Program-made: the position numbers and the translations under genes | In this document: piece after piece, positions 26,404 through 35,598 of the stretch | Numbering within the stretch: the stretch's first letter is position 1 | Layout of the letters: every line of letters begins with the position of its first letter | The notes under the pieces: generated by a model | What the model was told of the DNA's origin: nothing | The model's database searches: none | Seen by the model: only the letters and a program-made list of their open reading frames with translations | DNA from: Methanolobus sp. | GTDB taxonomy: Archaea > Halobacteriota > Methanosarcinia > Methanosarcinales > Methanosarcinaceae | DNA length: 64,000 bases | Assembly (NCBI RefSeq): GCF_016278385.1 | Contig: NZ_JADQBY010000028.1 | Location: 62,001-126,000 of the forward strand | Reading direction: 5' to 3'

Positions 26404-28212
26404 ATGGCAGGCTGGTTTACTATTGCAAAATGGGAGCTTTTAAGATCCAAGCTCAAATTCGATATTCGATCGATGATAATGCTAACATTATCTTTGATAC
26501 TGGTAATAATAGCCTCCTATGCGGCATCCCAGACAGGGATGAGCATGAACCAGAAAATATATCTTGCAGCTGTTTCACAACCTGAAGTCCAGCCTATTAT
26601 CGAGACAGACCAGAGATTTGACTATGTTTTAGTTGACCGGTACACTGATAGTAATTATTACGAATATAATGCCGATGTGGCCATAATAGGGAACAATGTT
26701 TACCTTGGCGACACCCGTAAAGCGGCTTCTGCAGGCGATGCACTGGAGAATACTTTCAAAACATATCGTGAACTGGTCCTCACTGCATATAATGATGTGA
26801 ACAATAGTCATCCTGTATGGATTACTGTTCACGATCTTGAAAGACCGCAGGACTTCCAATTAGCAGGCGCAGAGGAAACAGCAGAAAACATAAAACGTGG
26901 AGCCAATACAACCGTTTACCCGGGAAATATACCTGGTGCAGAAGGATACACAGGAAGAAGTGGATCAGTTAAGACCGGATCATCAACAATATCCCCGGAA
27001 GAAATTGCAGCCCTTGATGAGATGCAAGGGCGGGCTTTCTTTGAAAAGCAGACCATAGCCACACCATCTAATTTCTCACCACCAATACCATTTACAGCAA
27101 TACTCTACGCATTCCTGTTCATATTCCCTATCTACTTCATCTCGCAGTTCTACTCAACCAGCCTCATGGATGAACGTACAAACAAGAAAGGAGAACTTGT
27201 ACTTGCTGCACCGCTTACCGGAAGAGATGTTGTGATAGGCAAAACAGTACCATATCTTTTAATCACAATGATTATCCAGACAGCTATTACTATTTACATC
27301 CTGGGAATACCTTCAACTTTTGCAGACATAGAAAGAATATTCCTCGTTCTCGCAGCTATATTTCCTGTAGTCCTGCTTTTCTTTGCACTTTCATTCTACA
27401 GCGCTATTCTTTCAAGGAGCTTTAAGGAACTGACATTTGCAAGTGTATTCCTGTCAGTGATCATATCAGGATACCTATTTTTCCCTGCAATGTTTGCAAA
27501 CATTCATGCGATAAGCTCTATTTCACCAATAACACTTATCGTCAGGCTCATCGAGAACGAGGCTGTCCTGACAAACACATACCTGTTCTCAACCCTTCCA
27601 TTCTACTTCGTGGCCATCTCAGTGTATACCTTTGGAACTTTTATTTTCAGAGAGGAAGACCTGTTCACACAGAAAGCCATAAGTGGAAAAATAGTTGATT
27701 GCTTTGAAATATTTCTCTCATACCCATATGGTTCTGTATTCCTTCTTAGTATCATATTCATTCCTTTCGTATATATGGCACAATTAATGCTTATTGTCAT
27801 GCTTTTCAATCTGCCTCTGGCATATTCAATAATTGCCATGATCCTTTTGTCTGCAATGGCAGAAGAACTCGTAAAATCAATTGGTATCTATACACTTTTC
27901 AAAAGAAAGATTGCTGACATCACATTAAGAAACGCTATCAAGTATTCCATATTATCCGGTGCTGGCTTCTTTGTAGGAGAGAAAGCCGTTGCCTTCCTAA
28001 CCCTGGCACCAATTGCAAGTTCAGCATTCGGATCTGTAATGACAATGGGAACTTTGTTGTTGATACCATTGTTCCTACATATTACGACAGTACTCATTAG
28101 TTCACTTGTAATGTACAAAAGAGGAACACATTACTATCTGGTATCTGTCGTGCTGGCAACTCTTTTCCACAGCATATATAACATAGTTATTCTGAGGGGG
28201 TTGTTCTTTTGA
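26404..28212 (+). CDS. ABC-2 permease fused to a PrsW-like intramembrane protease domain
   Basis: 602 residues from the second of two tandem ATGs (26404, 26 nt after an ATTAATATAATA box). The first two thirds are an ABC-2 type permease with one N-terminal span, a large external loop (about 50-220) and five to six spans beginning SQFYSTSLMDERTNKKGELV. The last 150 residues differ: SAMAEELVKSIGIYTLFKRK (EE near 484), GFFVGEKAVAF (Glu near 527), FLHITTVLIS (His near 560) and ATLFHSIYN (His near 590). This is the spacing of PrsW/CPBP-type metal-dependent membrane proteases. Stop overlaps the TTG start of the next permease, so both are translated together. Confidence 0.75.
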   Translation: MAGWFTIAKWELLRSKLKFDIRSMIMLTLSLILVIIASYAASQTGMSMNQKIYLAAVSQPEVQPIIETDQRFDYVLVDRYTDSNYYEYNADVAIIGNNVYLGDTRKAASAGDALENTFKTYRELVLTAYNDVNNSHPVWITVHDLERPQDFQLAGAEETAENIKRGANTTVYPGNIPGAEGYTGRSGSVKTGSSTISPEEIAALDEMQGRAFFEKQTIATPSNFSPPIPFTAILYAFLFIFPIYFISQFYSTSLMDERTNKKGELVLAAPLTGRDVVIGKTVPYLLITMIIQTAITIYILGIPSTFADIERIFLVLAAIFPVVLLFFALSFYSAILSRSFKELTFASVFLSVIISGYLFFPAMFANIHAISSISPITLIVRLIENEAVLTNTYLFSTLPFYFVAISVYTFGTFIFREEDLFTQKAISGKIVDCFEIFLSYPYGSVFLLSIIFIPFVYMAQLMLIVMLFNLPLAYSIIAMILLSAMAEELVKSIGIYTLFKRKIADITLRNAIKYSILSGAGFFVGEKAVAFLTLAPIASSAFGSVMTMGTLLLIPLFLHITTVLISSLVMYKRGTHYYLVSVVLATLFHSIYNIVILRGLFF

Positions 28213-29309
28213 GTAAACACCGAAATTCCCGCCGGAAAATGAAAACTATCGCAAAAAAAGAGTTCAAAGAACTTATGAGGGAAAAAACATTCATACTGGC
28301 TATAATAATACAGCTTTTCATAGCTTCATTTTCAACATTCCTGGTTATTGGGCTTACATCATTTTACGACCCAAGCACACTTGGAAATGTGGAGATGGAA
28401 GGAACTTCGATTGCCGTAGTTGGAACCGAAAATGACGAGCTATTCAAAATACTGCAGGAAAGTAATATCCGTACTAATCTGTACTACGATTTCCAGCCAG
28501 CATATACAGACTTTTATGACCGGAAGATAGATGCGATTATTGTAACTCCCGTGGGAAGCTCTGGTGGAACAGACCTCCTTAATGTAGATATATACCTTCC
28601 AAAATCAGAAATAAAAGCAACTGTTGTATCGCTTCAATTGAAAGAGCCATTGGAAAAGTACGAGCAAAGTGTCAGGGACATAAGAACACAGAGACTGCCC
28701 GGATATACACCTATCGAATTCAATGTTATAAAAAGAGGGCTCAAAACAACTTCTACATACTTTGAGTTCATATATGTAGCACTCCTACCATTGCTGGTAT
28801 TCACACCAGCATTCATATCAGGAGGACTAATTGTTGACTTTATCACAGAGGAATACGAGCGTAAGACAATGGAATTACTCCTCGTGTCCCCTGCATCCAT
28901 GATTGAAATTGTCAGTGGAAAAGCTTTTCTGGCTACACTGATAGTTCCGTTCCAGTCTTTTGTGTGGATGCTGCTGCTTTCGATAAACAGAGTCAGTATA
29001 AACAACTCACTGCAAATACTATTACTCGTAACAATCGTAGCTTTCATCCTTGTAATGGCAAGCACTATAATATCAGTGCTGTTTAGAGACAGGGGAGTTG
29101 CACAACTGCTCTATTCACTCATACTCATATTCCTGTTTATGTCATCTTACCTGTTTACAAACTCTCCAATGAATCTGGTTACACGTCTTTCTATCGAAAG
29201 TATAGGTACATTGGAATCCTGGGCATGGATTGGTATCTACCTGTTAACAGGAATTTTCCTTTACCTTGCAATGATAATGACTGTAAAACAAGACCCAAAT
29301 AACATTTAA
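28209..29309 (+). CDS. ABC-2 permease (NatB-like)
   Basis: 366 residues from TTG 28209, supported by GAGGGGG 6-7 nt upstream; ATG 28239 is an alternative. One N-terminal span (FILAIIIQLFIASFSTFLVI), a large extracytoplasmic loop, then five spans from about residue 185 with the ABC-2 element DFITEEYERKTMELLLVSPAS. Overlaps the preceding permease gene by 4 bp. Together with the ATPase encoded at 24.5 kb it would form an exporter of unknown substrate. Confidence 0.85.
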   Translation: MSKHRNSRRKMKTIAKKEFKELMREKTFILAIIIQLFIASFSTFLVIGLTSFYDPSTLGNVEMEGTSIAVVGTENDELFKILQESNIRTNLYYDFQPAYTDFYDRKIDAIIVTPVGSSGGTDLLNVDIYLPKSEIKATVVSLQLKEPLEKYEQSVRDIRTQRLPGYTPIEFNVIKRGLKTTSTYFEFIYVALLPLLVFTPAFISGGLIVDFITEEYERKTMELLLVSPASMIEIVSGKAFLATLIVPFQSFVWMLLLSINRVSINNSLQILLLVTIVAFILVMASTIISVLFRDRGVAQLLYSLILIFLFMSSYLFTNSPMNLVTRLSIESIGTLESWAWIGIYLLTGIFLYLAMIMTVKQDPNNI

Positions 29310-29336
29310 AACATAAAAATGCACAGATGATTATTG

Positions 29337-31154
29337 ATGGCAATCAAAAAACTGTTTTTCCTGGTATTCATCCTCCTTATTCTCACAGCTACTGTTAGTG
29401 CTTACGGAATAAGGGAAGAAGACATATGGATATTCCAGGGTGCCTATGAGCTTGGAATAGAGGATAGGGCATACCTTGAAGGCTTTACTCTCAAGGTACA
29501 TGAGATAAACACTGAGAACGAAACCTCTGCCATCCTGCTAATATATAGAAATGCAGTGTTTAAGGAATCTTTTGTGGCAGATGCCGAATTGAACAATGAG
29601 CACATATACGGCGATGAGCTCAAGATCAACGTCGTTGGCATCAATAAAGATAAAGTTTCCATGGAGATCTACAAGAAAAAAACAGAACTTGTATGGATAA
29701 CTGACATACCCAAAACGTCGTTCAAAATAGGCGATACACTTACAGAAAACAACTATAAGATCAGCCTTACAGGCATCAACGAAGAAGGTGCTTTAATAGC
29801 AGTAGAATATGATGGCGTAAATTTTGAAGGCACTTATAAAACAGGAGATTACCAGAAATATTCAGAGGATTTCATGATCAATGTGGTCTACCTGAAAAGA
29901 GATACAAATGAAGTTTTCATTGAGACACTGAAACCAGGTGAACCTAAAATAGAAATTGATGTGTCAACCCTGAAAGACAGTTATGAACCAGATGAATATG
30001 TGGAGTATGAACTTATAGTCACAAACAATGGTACGATACCACTCCATGGAATGATCCTCACCACCGAGTGTGATGAAGGATACGTAGAACTATCTAGCCA
30101 GCAACATTCAATACTTGAACCGGGAAAGGCAAAAAGATTCCAGACAAAGGTAAAACCTGAAATAGAACCCACTAGCAGGAACATAAGCGTTGTATCAAAA
30201 TTGCAGGGTTACGATTACAGAGGAAATGAATATGACAGCGAGTATACAACTAAAGTAAATGTCAAGTCATATATTTCCATAACAAAAGAAGTATATTCCA
30301 AGGATAAATCATCGCAAAATCCGGAATTTGGAACAAATCAGTATTTCCAGACAATACTAACAATTGAAAACAAAGCAAATTTCCAGACAGCTGTTACTGT
30401 GACCGATGAACTTACTGAATCTTTCATTCCAGATGATCTGGATGACACCGAATGGACAGTGATACTTGGGCCAGGAGAAACAAAGGAGATAGAATACTTT
30501 GCATCCCCCACAGAACCAGGTGATTTTACATTCAGCCCTGCAAATGTGATGTGGAAAGATGGAGGAGAAACATACACCCTCAAATCTGAAGAAATTACTC
30601 AGACATTCCATGTAAGTGGTTCAAAGATCATAGTAGCAAAGGAACTCAGTTCCAGTTATATGCTTGTTGGAGAGGATATAACGGTCCTTATTAGAATCAG
30701 CAATGATGGAGATAAGACTATTGAAGCTTCATTTCAGGAAAGCACCCCGGATGAACTTGTTTTTGTAAAAGGTGACGATAAATGGCATGGAACACTGGAA
30801 GCAGGAGATGTCCGAGAATTCAGTTATAATGTCAGGGCAGAAAATATAGGAGAACTCTACCTGTCAGCAACTGAACTGAGTTTTACAGATGAAGATGGAA
30901 TAAAAGGGAAAGCCACATCCAGTGAACCTTTCCTTTACATCGATAGTGCTTTTGTAGATAGTGATACATTCCCTGAAGAAAATACCTACATTGGTGAAGA
31001 TGTCTTAGAATATGATTATGAAACTCCGGAACAGTCTGAAATTACAAGATTTGGTGCTGCGGGTTTTCTGGCATCTTCATTTGTAACCCTTTTCTGCCTA
31101 GTCGCAATTGTGCCTGCCGCCGCATATTTATATATATCCCGGCTATATAACTAA
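29337..31154 (+). CDS. Secreted, C-terminally anchored protein with repeated beta-sandwich domains
   Basis: 605 residues from ATG 29337. A signal peptide (KKLFFLVFILLILTATVSA), two related S-layer-like domains around IREEDIWIFQGAYELG and FKIGDTLTENNYKISL, then three CARDB/DUF11-like modules marked by YEPDEYVEYELIVTNNG, QYFQTILTIENKA and LVGEDITVLIRISNDG, each with a GP/EPG loop. The C-terminal span is ASSFVTLFCLVAIVPAAAYL. The protein probably sits on the cell surface. It follows the permeases by 27 bp and may belong to the same transcription unit, for example as an accessory surface component. Confidence 0.75.
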   Translation: MAIKKLFFLVFILLILTATVSAYGIREEDIWIFQGAYELGIEDRAYLEGFTLKVHEINTENETSAILLIYRNAVFKESFVADAELNNEHIYGDELKINVVGINKDKVSMEIYKKKTELVWITDIPKTSFKIGDTLTENNYKISLTGINEEGALIAVEYDGVNFEGTYKTGDYQKYSEDFMINVVYLKRDTNEVFIETLKPGEPKIEIDVSTLKDSYEPDEYVEYELIVTNNGTIPLHGMILTTECDEGYVELSSQQHSILEPGKAKRFQTKVKPEIEPTSRNISVVSKLQGYDYRGNEYDSEYTTKVNVKSYISITKEVYSKDKSSQNPEFGTNQYFQTILTIENKANFQTAVTVTDELTESFIPDDLDDTEWTVILGPGETKEIEYFASPTEPGDFTFSPANVMWKDGGETYTLKSEEITQTFHVSGSKIIVAKELSSSYMLVGEDITVLIRISNDGDKTIEASFQESTPDELVFVKGDDKWHGTLEAGDVREFSYNVRAENIGELYLSATELSFTDEDGIKGKATSSEPFLYIDSAFVDSDTFPEENTYIGEDVLEYDYETPEQSEITRFGAAGFLASSFVTLFCLVAIVPAAAYLYISRLYN

Positions 31155-31168
31155 ATGAAAATGTTTGA

Positions 31169-31594
31169 ATGGAGAAAGATAACATGGAAATTCTGGCATT
31201 TATAGGTTCTGCAATTCTTTTCGCATTGTTTACCTTGGTAGTACTCTTTGTCCTGATAAAGATGTCAGCCAGACTTGCACTTATTATCCTGTTTTTGATA
31301 CCTGTCATCCCTGTCCTGTTAATGCCTGGAATTGCAATTTCATTTCTTTCACACCGGCATATGCTTCTTGCAGACGGACTTGTGCCCATAAACAATTTCC
31401 ATATCTTGCTGATGCTCTGGTCAACCCTCGTTGGGTTGATCCTGTATACTGAGTTCCTTACCTGGTACCTGAGAAAAGGAAGAAGTATTAGCAAAGGTGC
31501 AGATAAGAACAAAAGTGCTAATCCCTTTGCAACTATACAGGAAAGTACATCTACTGCAATAGGAACTGTTAAAAATGGTTTGTTGAAGCGCTAA
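31169..31594 (+). CDS. Small membrane protein of unknown family
   Basis: 141 residues; ATG 31184 (MEILAF) is an alternative start. Three hydrophobic spans (FIGSAILFALFTLVVLFVLI, LALIILFLIPVIPVLLM, HILLMLWSTLVGLILY) and a basic, Ser-rich C-terminal tail. It starts 14 bp after the surface-protein gene on the same strand. Function not recognised. Confidence 0.65.
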   Translation: MEKDNMEILAFIGSAILFALFTLVVLFVLIKMSARLALIILFLIPVIPVLLMPGIAISFLSHRHMLLADGLVPINNFHILLMLWSTLVGLILYTEFLTWYLRKGRSISKGADKNKSANPFATIQESTSTAIGTVKNGLLKR

Positions 31595-31656
31595 TTGATA
31601 TGCAGCAAATTTGTTATGCATGAAACACGTACTTTTTTGCATAAGGAGGAATTGTC

Positions 31657-31938
31657 CTGGCAGAAGAAAAAGAAAAGTATTCCATCGATAAAATGGATAA
31701 TGAGAAGCTTGAGCTGGTCCCATGGAGGTCTGCACTCTATTCCATGGTGTTTCCCGGACTTGGGCAGATGTACAATGGAGATCAAGGCAGAGGAGCTTAC
31801 TATTTTGTAATTGCCTTTATACTGATAGTTGCATCATATCTTTTGTTCCCAATACTGATATTGATCATTTTCTGGCTGTATAATATATATCAGGCATTTA
31901 TTTTTGCCAGAAATCATCAGAATAAAAAACAGGGTTGA
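31657..31938 (+). CDS. TM2-like small membrane protein
   Basis: 93 residues if read from CTG 31657, which lies 7 nt after a strong AAGGAGG site (31643-31649); from ATG 31693 it has 81 residues but no ribosome-binding sequence. The N-terminus would read MAEEKEKYSIDK. The body has the TM2-family pattern: SALYSMVFPGLGQMYNGDQGRGA, then two spans (YYFVIAFILIVASYLLF, ILILIIFWLYNIYQAF). TM2 proteins are small membrane proteins of varied role. Last gene of the run starting at 26.4 kb, closed by a hairpin terminator. Confidence 0.65.
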   Translation: MAEEKEKYSIDKMDNEKLELVPWRSALYSMVFPGLGQMYNGDQGRGAYYFVIAFILIVASYLLFPILILIIFWLYNIYQAFIFARNHQNKKQG

Positions 31939-31954
31939 GATCAAAAAAGAAAAG

Positions 31955-31977
31955 AAAGGAGTTGAAACTCCTTTTTA
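31955..31977 (+). terminator. Hairpin terminator after the TM2-like gene
   Basis: AAAGGAGT-TGAA-ACTCCTTT, a perfect 8-bp stem (31955-31974), runs into TTTT. It may work in both directions, as the AIM24-like gene ends here from the other side. Confidence 0.7.
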
Positions 31978-32838
31978 TGCAGGATTATTCCTGTTGTACG
32001 GTGCAGCAGCAAGTGATGAAACACTGCCTCCAGCTATAAAATGATAAACTTGTTGCGTAGGAGCAAGCCATACAGCACCTGTTCCCTCAAAAGTCTGCAG
32101 AAGCCCTTCACCTGATGTTAGTTTACCTGCAATGCCTCTTCCTGACCTTTCCACACTGAATTTTACTGTATCTGATCTTAAAATTGCGAAGTTTCCGTCT
32201 ACCTGAAGCCTTTCGTTGTCGAGATTGTATTTTAAGATCTCCCCCATTGGAACCGGGCTTTCCAGAATACATGTCCCTGTTCCACTGATCTTTGTCTGGA
32301 ACCAGCCTTCTCCACCAAATAATCCTGCTGTTATGTTCTTCTGGCTTGCAACACCAACTTCCAGAGTAGATTCGGAACAGTAGAATATACCCTTGTCAAC
32401 GATAATTGAACCATTATCCAGTGTCACTGGCAGAAAATGACTGAAGCTTGGTTCCAGGAAAACCTCGCCTGTCCCCTTGTAGAGAGGATTAAAAGCGGAT
32501 TCATTTGTAAGCTTGTTCTTTAGCATCTTTTTTGCGAGGCCACCAACCCCGCCAATATTAGCATCACATGTGATGTTGCCCTTCTGGAAATAAAGAGCAC
32601 CTGGTTCTACTATGACGCCACTGTCATTAAGGGTGATCTTTACCTGTTTGAGAGACATGCCAGCCTTCTGGATATAATAGAGATTCCTTGCAAGAGATGG
32701 ATTCTTACTGCCGGTTAAAGAATTATACTGGAGGATCTCTGCTTTAAAGTTTCCTTTATCGACACTATCAAGGACAGTTATATTGTTATAAAATTTTGTT
32801 TCTGCGATAATACCACATCCAAATAAAAACAGTAGCAA
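31975..32838 (-). CDS. AIM24/TIGR00266-like protein
   Basis: 287 residues from TTG 32838. Three repeated beta-rich modules typical of the AIM24 family: VKITLNDSGVIVEPGALYFQKG and GTGEVFLEP, then DNGSIIVDKGIFYCSEST, GEGWFQTKISGTGTCILESP, then GEGLLQTFEGTGAVWLAPTQ. Members are found in all domains; the yeast one is mitochondrial, prokaryotic roles are unclear. The hydrophobic MLLFLFGCGIIAE start is not a convincing signal peptide. A TATA box at about 32860-32872 puts transcription start at the TTG itself. An inverted repeat covers this point. Confidence 0.75.
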   Translation of the reverse strand: MLLFLFGCGIIAETKFYNNITVLDSVDKGNFKAEILQYNSLTGSKNPSLARNLYYIQKAGMSLKQVKITLNDSGVIVEPGALYFQKGNITCDANIGGVGGLAKKMLKNKLTNESAFNPLYKGTGEVFLEPSFSHFLPVTLDNGSIIVDKGIFYCSESTLEVGVASQKNITAGLFGGEGWFQTKISGTGTCILESPVPMGEILKYNLDNERLQVDGNFAILRSDTVKFSVERSGRGIAGKLTSGEGLLQTFEGTGAVWLAPTQQVYHFIAGGSVSSLAAAPYNRNNPA

Positions 32839-32858
32839 GGCACATGGTGCCTTATGTG
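32837..32858 (-). promoter_or_regulatory. Inverted repeat at the AIM24-like gene start
   Basis: AAGGCAC-ATG-GTGCCTT (32837-32853) is a perfect 7-3-7 palindrome. It interleaves with CACAT (32841-32845)...ATGTG (32854-32858). It spans the predicted transcription start between the TATA box and TTG 32838, the place for a repressor site. No regulator is evident nearby. Confidence 0.5.
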
Positions 32859-32957
32859 TTTATAATATATTTATAGATATATAATATATAAGCATATCTG
32901 TTTTAAGCAATGAAATAAATATAAAATCATCATCCGGACAAATAGTAAAGGTCAAAT

Positions 32958-33743
32958 ATGAATCAAAACCCCAGAAAATATGGTGCAGCTCCCTACAATG
33001 TAGCAGTCATACATGGAGGACCCGGAGCATCTGGAACCGTGGCAGAACTTGCCAGTGGTCTGTCTGAACAAAATGGAGTGCTGGAACCGCTCCAGACATC
33101 AATGAGCATCGATGGACAGATAGAAGAACTAAGAAGGATGCTAAAAAAACATGGGAAACTGCCGGTTACACTGGCTGGACACTCATGGGGCGCATGGCTT
33201 GCATTTATGCTTGCAGCACAATATCCTTCCTATGTAAAAAAACTCATACTAATTTCAAGCGGACCGTTTGAAGAGAGATATGCGACTACAATTATGCAAA
33301 CACGACTTGATCGTATGAATGAAAACGAGATAGAAGAGTACCTTCGTCTTAGTTCAAGTATGGGTGATGCATCTGTTACAAATAAAAACCATGTCTTTGC
33401 AAAATTCGGAAAACTTATCTCTGCTGCTGACTCTTTTGATCTTGTGCCATACGAAGGAGTATATTCAGGATTTCGACATGATATTAATAAAAGCATATGG
33501 AGCGAAGCCAGTTTTTTGAGAAAGAGTGGAAAATTACTCCGAATGGGAGAACAAATTAAGTGTCCAGTAGTTGCAATTCACGGCAATCATGACCCTCACC
33601 CATTTGAAGGAGTAAAAGAACCTCTTTCAAAGGTTATCAGCGATTTCAGATTCATCCTTCTGGACAACTGCGGACATTACCCATGGCATGAAAAACATGC
33701 TCATGAGGAGTTTTACCAGGTGATGGAAAAAGAACTTGCCTGA
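32958..33743 (+). CDS. Alpha/beta hydrolase
   Basis: 261 residues. The fold is clear from VAVIHGGPGASGTVAEL (oxyanion loop), the nucleophile elbow GHSWGAWLAFML (Ser about 79), AIHGNHDPHP holding the acid Asp, and CGHYPWHEKHA with the catalytic His near the end. Substrate unknown; resembles proline-iminopeptidase-like or esterase members. Monocistronic. Confidence 0.88.
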   Translation: MNQNPRKYGAAPYNVAVIHGGPGASGTVAELASGLSEQNGVLEPLQTSMSIDGQIEELRRMLKKHGKLPVTLAGHSWGAWLAFMLAAQYPSYVKKLILISSGPFEERYATTIMQTRLDRMNENEIEEYLRLSSSMGDASVTNKNHVFAKFGKLISAADSFDLVPYEGVYSGFRHDINKSIWSEASFLRKSGKLLRMGEQIKCPVVAIHGNHDPHPFEGVKEPLSKVISDFRFILLDNCGHYPWHEKHAHEEFYQVMEKELA

Positions 33744-33774
33744 AAAAACTAAGAAAAATGAAAAAGAAGAGATA

Positions 33775-35547
33775 TCACTCATCTATAAGATTGTGGTAGT
33801 AATACTCTCCCTTAGATTTTTGTTCCCGGTCAAGTCTTGAATCCGGTTTGTTAACCCTTGGACGGGAAGTGTCCTCATCACGTCTGAACGTTATATTCAG
33901 GTTCGCCAGGAACTTGTTCATACCATCCTGCATACTGGAAGGTTGATGTGCCTTACCATAAACAGCCGGTTCACCCTCAAATACTATGAGACGCTCGCTC
34001 AGCATATCTATCATATAGATATCGTGATCAACGACCATTGCAGTCTTACGGTTGTTCTCTGCAAACCTCTTTATCACTTTTGTAGCCATTGAGCGCTGTT
34101 CTACGTCAAGGTGGGCACTTGGTTCGTCAAGAATATACATATCAGCATCCTGTGAAAGACATGCTGCAATGGCTACTCTCTGAAGTTCTCCACCACTGAG
34201 CTCTGTGACTAGATGGTCATAAAGCCTTTCTATCTGCAGAGGTATAGCGATCTCTGACTGATAGTAGCTGCTGTCGAACCTGCTGGACACGCTGCTCAGG
34301 AAGTATCGAACAGGAATGGCTGTGTCAGCCTTGATGTACTGAGGCTTGTATGATATTTTGATGTTAAGGTCAAGTTCACCCTCGTCAGGCTGCACTTCTC
34401 CTGCAAGTATCTTTACAAATGTGGATTTACCGATACCATTCGGACCTACAATTCCGAGAACCTCACCTTGCTTTAGTGAGCCGCCATCAGTCGATAGGGA
34501 GAATGCATCACCATATTTTTTGGAGAAACCATCATAGTCCACCAGAGTATTGATATCCGTACCCACCCTCGGAGGATGAACCTCGAACTTGATGGCTTCA
34601 GAACGAACACGCACATTCTCTTCGGGCAGGTAACCCTTAAGGTACTGGTTAATAGCAATACGTACACCCTTTGGATGGGTTACCACACCATATCCACCGG
34701 GCTCTCCGTAGGCAATGTGTACAACATCGGCAAGCATATCAAGTATTGCAAGGTCATGCTCTACAACGAGTACGGCTTTATCTTCTGCAATTTCCTGTAT
34801 GAGCTGTGCTGAATTGATGCGCTGGTAAATATCAAGATAAGGACTTATCTCATCGAAGAAATAGAAATCTGCATCCTTTGCGGCACATGCGGCAATAGCT
34901 ACCCTCTGGAGTTCACCACCACTGAGTTCTGTGATCTTGTGGTCAAGGACATGTGAAAGGTTGAGACGTTCTATCAGTTCAGGAAGTTTGCCCCTTTCGT
35001 CAGTCTTGTCGAGAAGCTCACTGGTCTTACCCTTGAAAGCCTTGGGGATCATGTCCACATATTGGGGCTTCTGGGATACTTTGATGTTACCGTCTGCCAC
35101 ATCGCTGAAATAATCATAGAGGGCCGTTCCCGCATAATGCTCAAGCACCTTGTCCCATGTACCACTTTCCTGTGAGAAATTTGGCAGAAGGTTACCTGAA
35201 AGTATCTGGACTGCCGTACTTTTACCAATACCATTTGGTCCGAGGATACCTGTGACCCTTCCAACCTGAGGGATTGGGAGACCGTAGAGAGCAAAACCAT
35301 TGGGCCCGTATCTGTGGGTTGGTTCTGTGAGAGCTTCGGGAAGACCGATTATCATTATAGCTTCAAATGGACACTTGTGGACGCATATTCCACAACCCAC
35401 ACAAAGTTCTTCGGATACTACTGGCTTACCATCGTCTCCGAAAACAATTGTTTCATCCCCGGTTCTTACACGAGGACAGTACTTTTCACATTCATGACTG
35501 CAACGTCTTGGTTGACATCTGTCTTTGTTCAATATGGCAATTCGCAT
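33775..35547 (-). CDS. abce1: Ribosome recycling ATPase ABCE1 (Rli1)
   Basis: 590 residues, full-length. It splits ribosomes after termination. Two [4Fe-4S] sites at the N-terminus (CQPRRCSHECEKYCPR and CVGCGICVHKCPFEA) precede two ABC domains, each with Walker A GPNGIGKST (about 110 and 380) and signature LSGGELQRVAIAAC, and Walker B segments FYFFDEISPYLD and MYILDEPSAHLD. All parts of the family are intact. The gene is upstream of nothing on its strand and downstream of an EMC6-like membrane protein gene. Confidence 0.96.
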   Translation of the reverse strand: MRIAILNKDRCQPRRCSHECEKYCPRVRTGDETIVFGDDGKPVVSEELCVGCGICVHKCPFEAIMIIGLPEALTEPTHRYGPNGFALYGLPIPQVGRVTGILGPNGIGKSTAVQILSGNLLPNFSQESGTWDKVLEHYAGTALYDYFSDVADGNIKVSQKPQYVDMIPKAFKGKTSELLDKTDERGKLPELIERLNLSHVLDHKITELSGGELQRVAIAACAAKDADFYFFDEISPYLDIYQRINSAQLIQEIAEDKAVLVVEHDLAILDMLADVVHIAYGEPGGYGVVTHPKGVRIAINQYLKGYLPEENVRVRSEAIKFEVHPPRVGTDINTLVDYDGFSKKYGDAFSLSTDGGSLKQGEVLGIVGPNGIGKSTFVKILAGEVQPDEGELDLNIKISYKPQYIKADTAIPVRYFLSSVSSRFDSSYYQSEIAIPLQIERLYDHLVTELSGGELQRVAIAACLSQDADMYILDEPSAHLDVEQRSMATKVIKRFAENNRKTAMVVDHDIYMIDMLSERLIVFEGEPAVYGKAHQPSSMQDGMNKFLANLNITFRRDEDTSRPRVNKPDSRLDREQKSKGEYYYHNLIDE

Positions 35548-35598
35548 TTAAAATCCCTGTCAGTGATAAAGTAAATAATAAAGATGAAAAAGAGAAGA

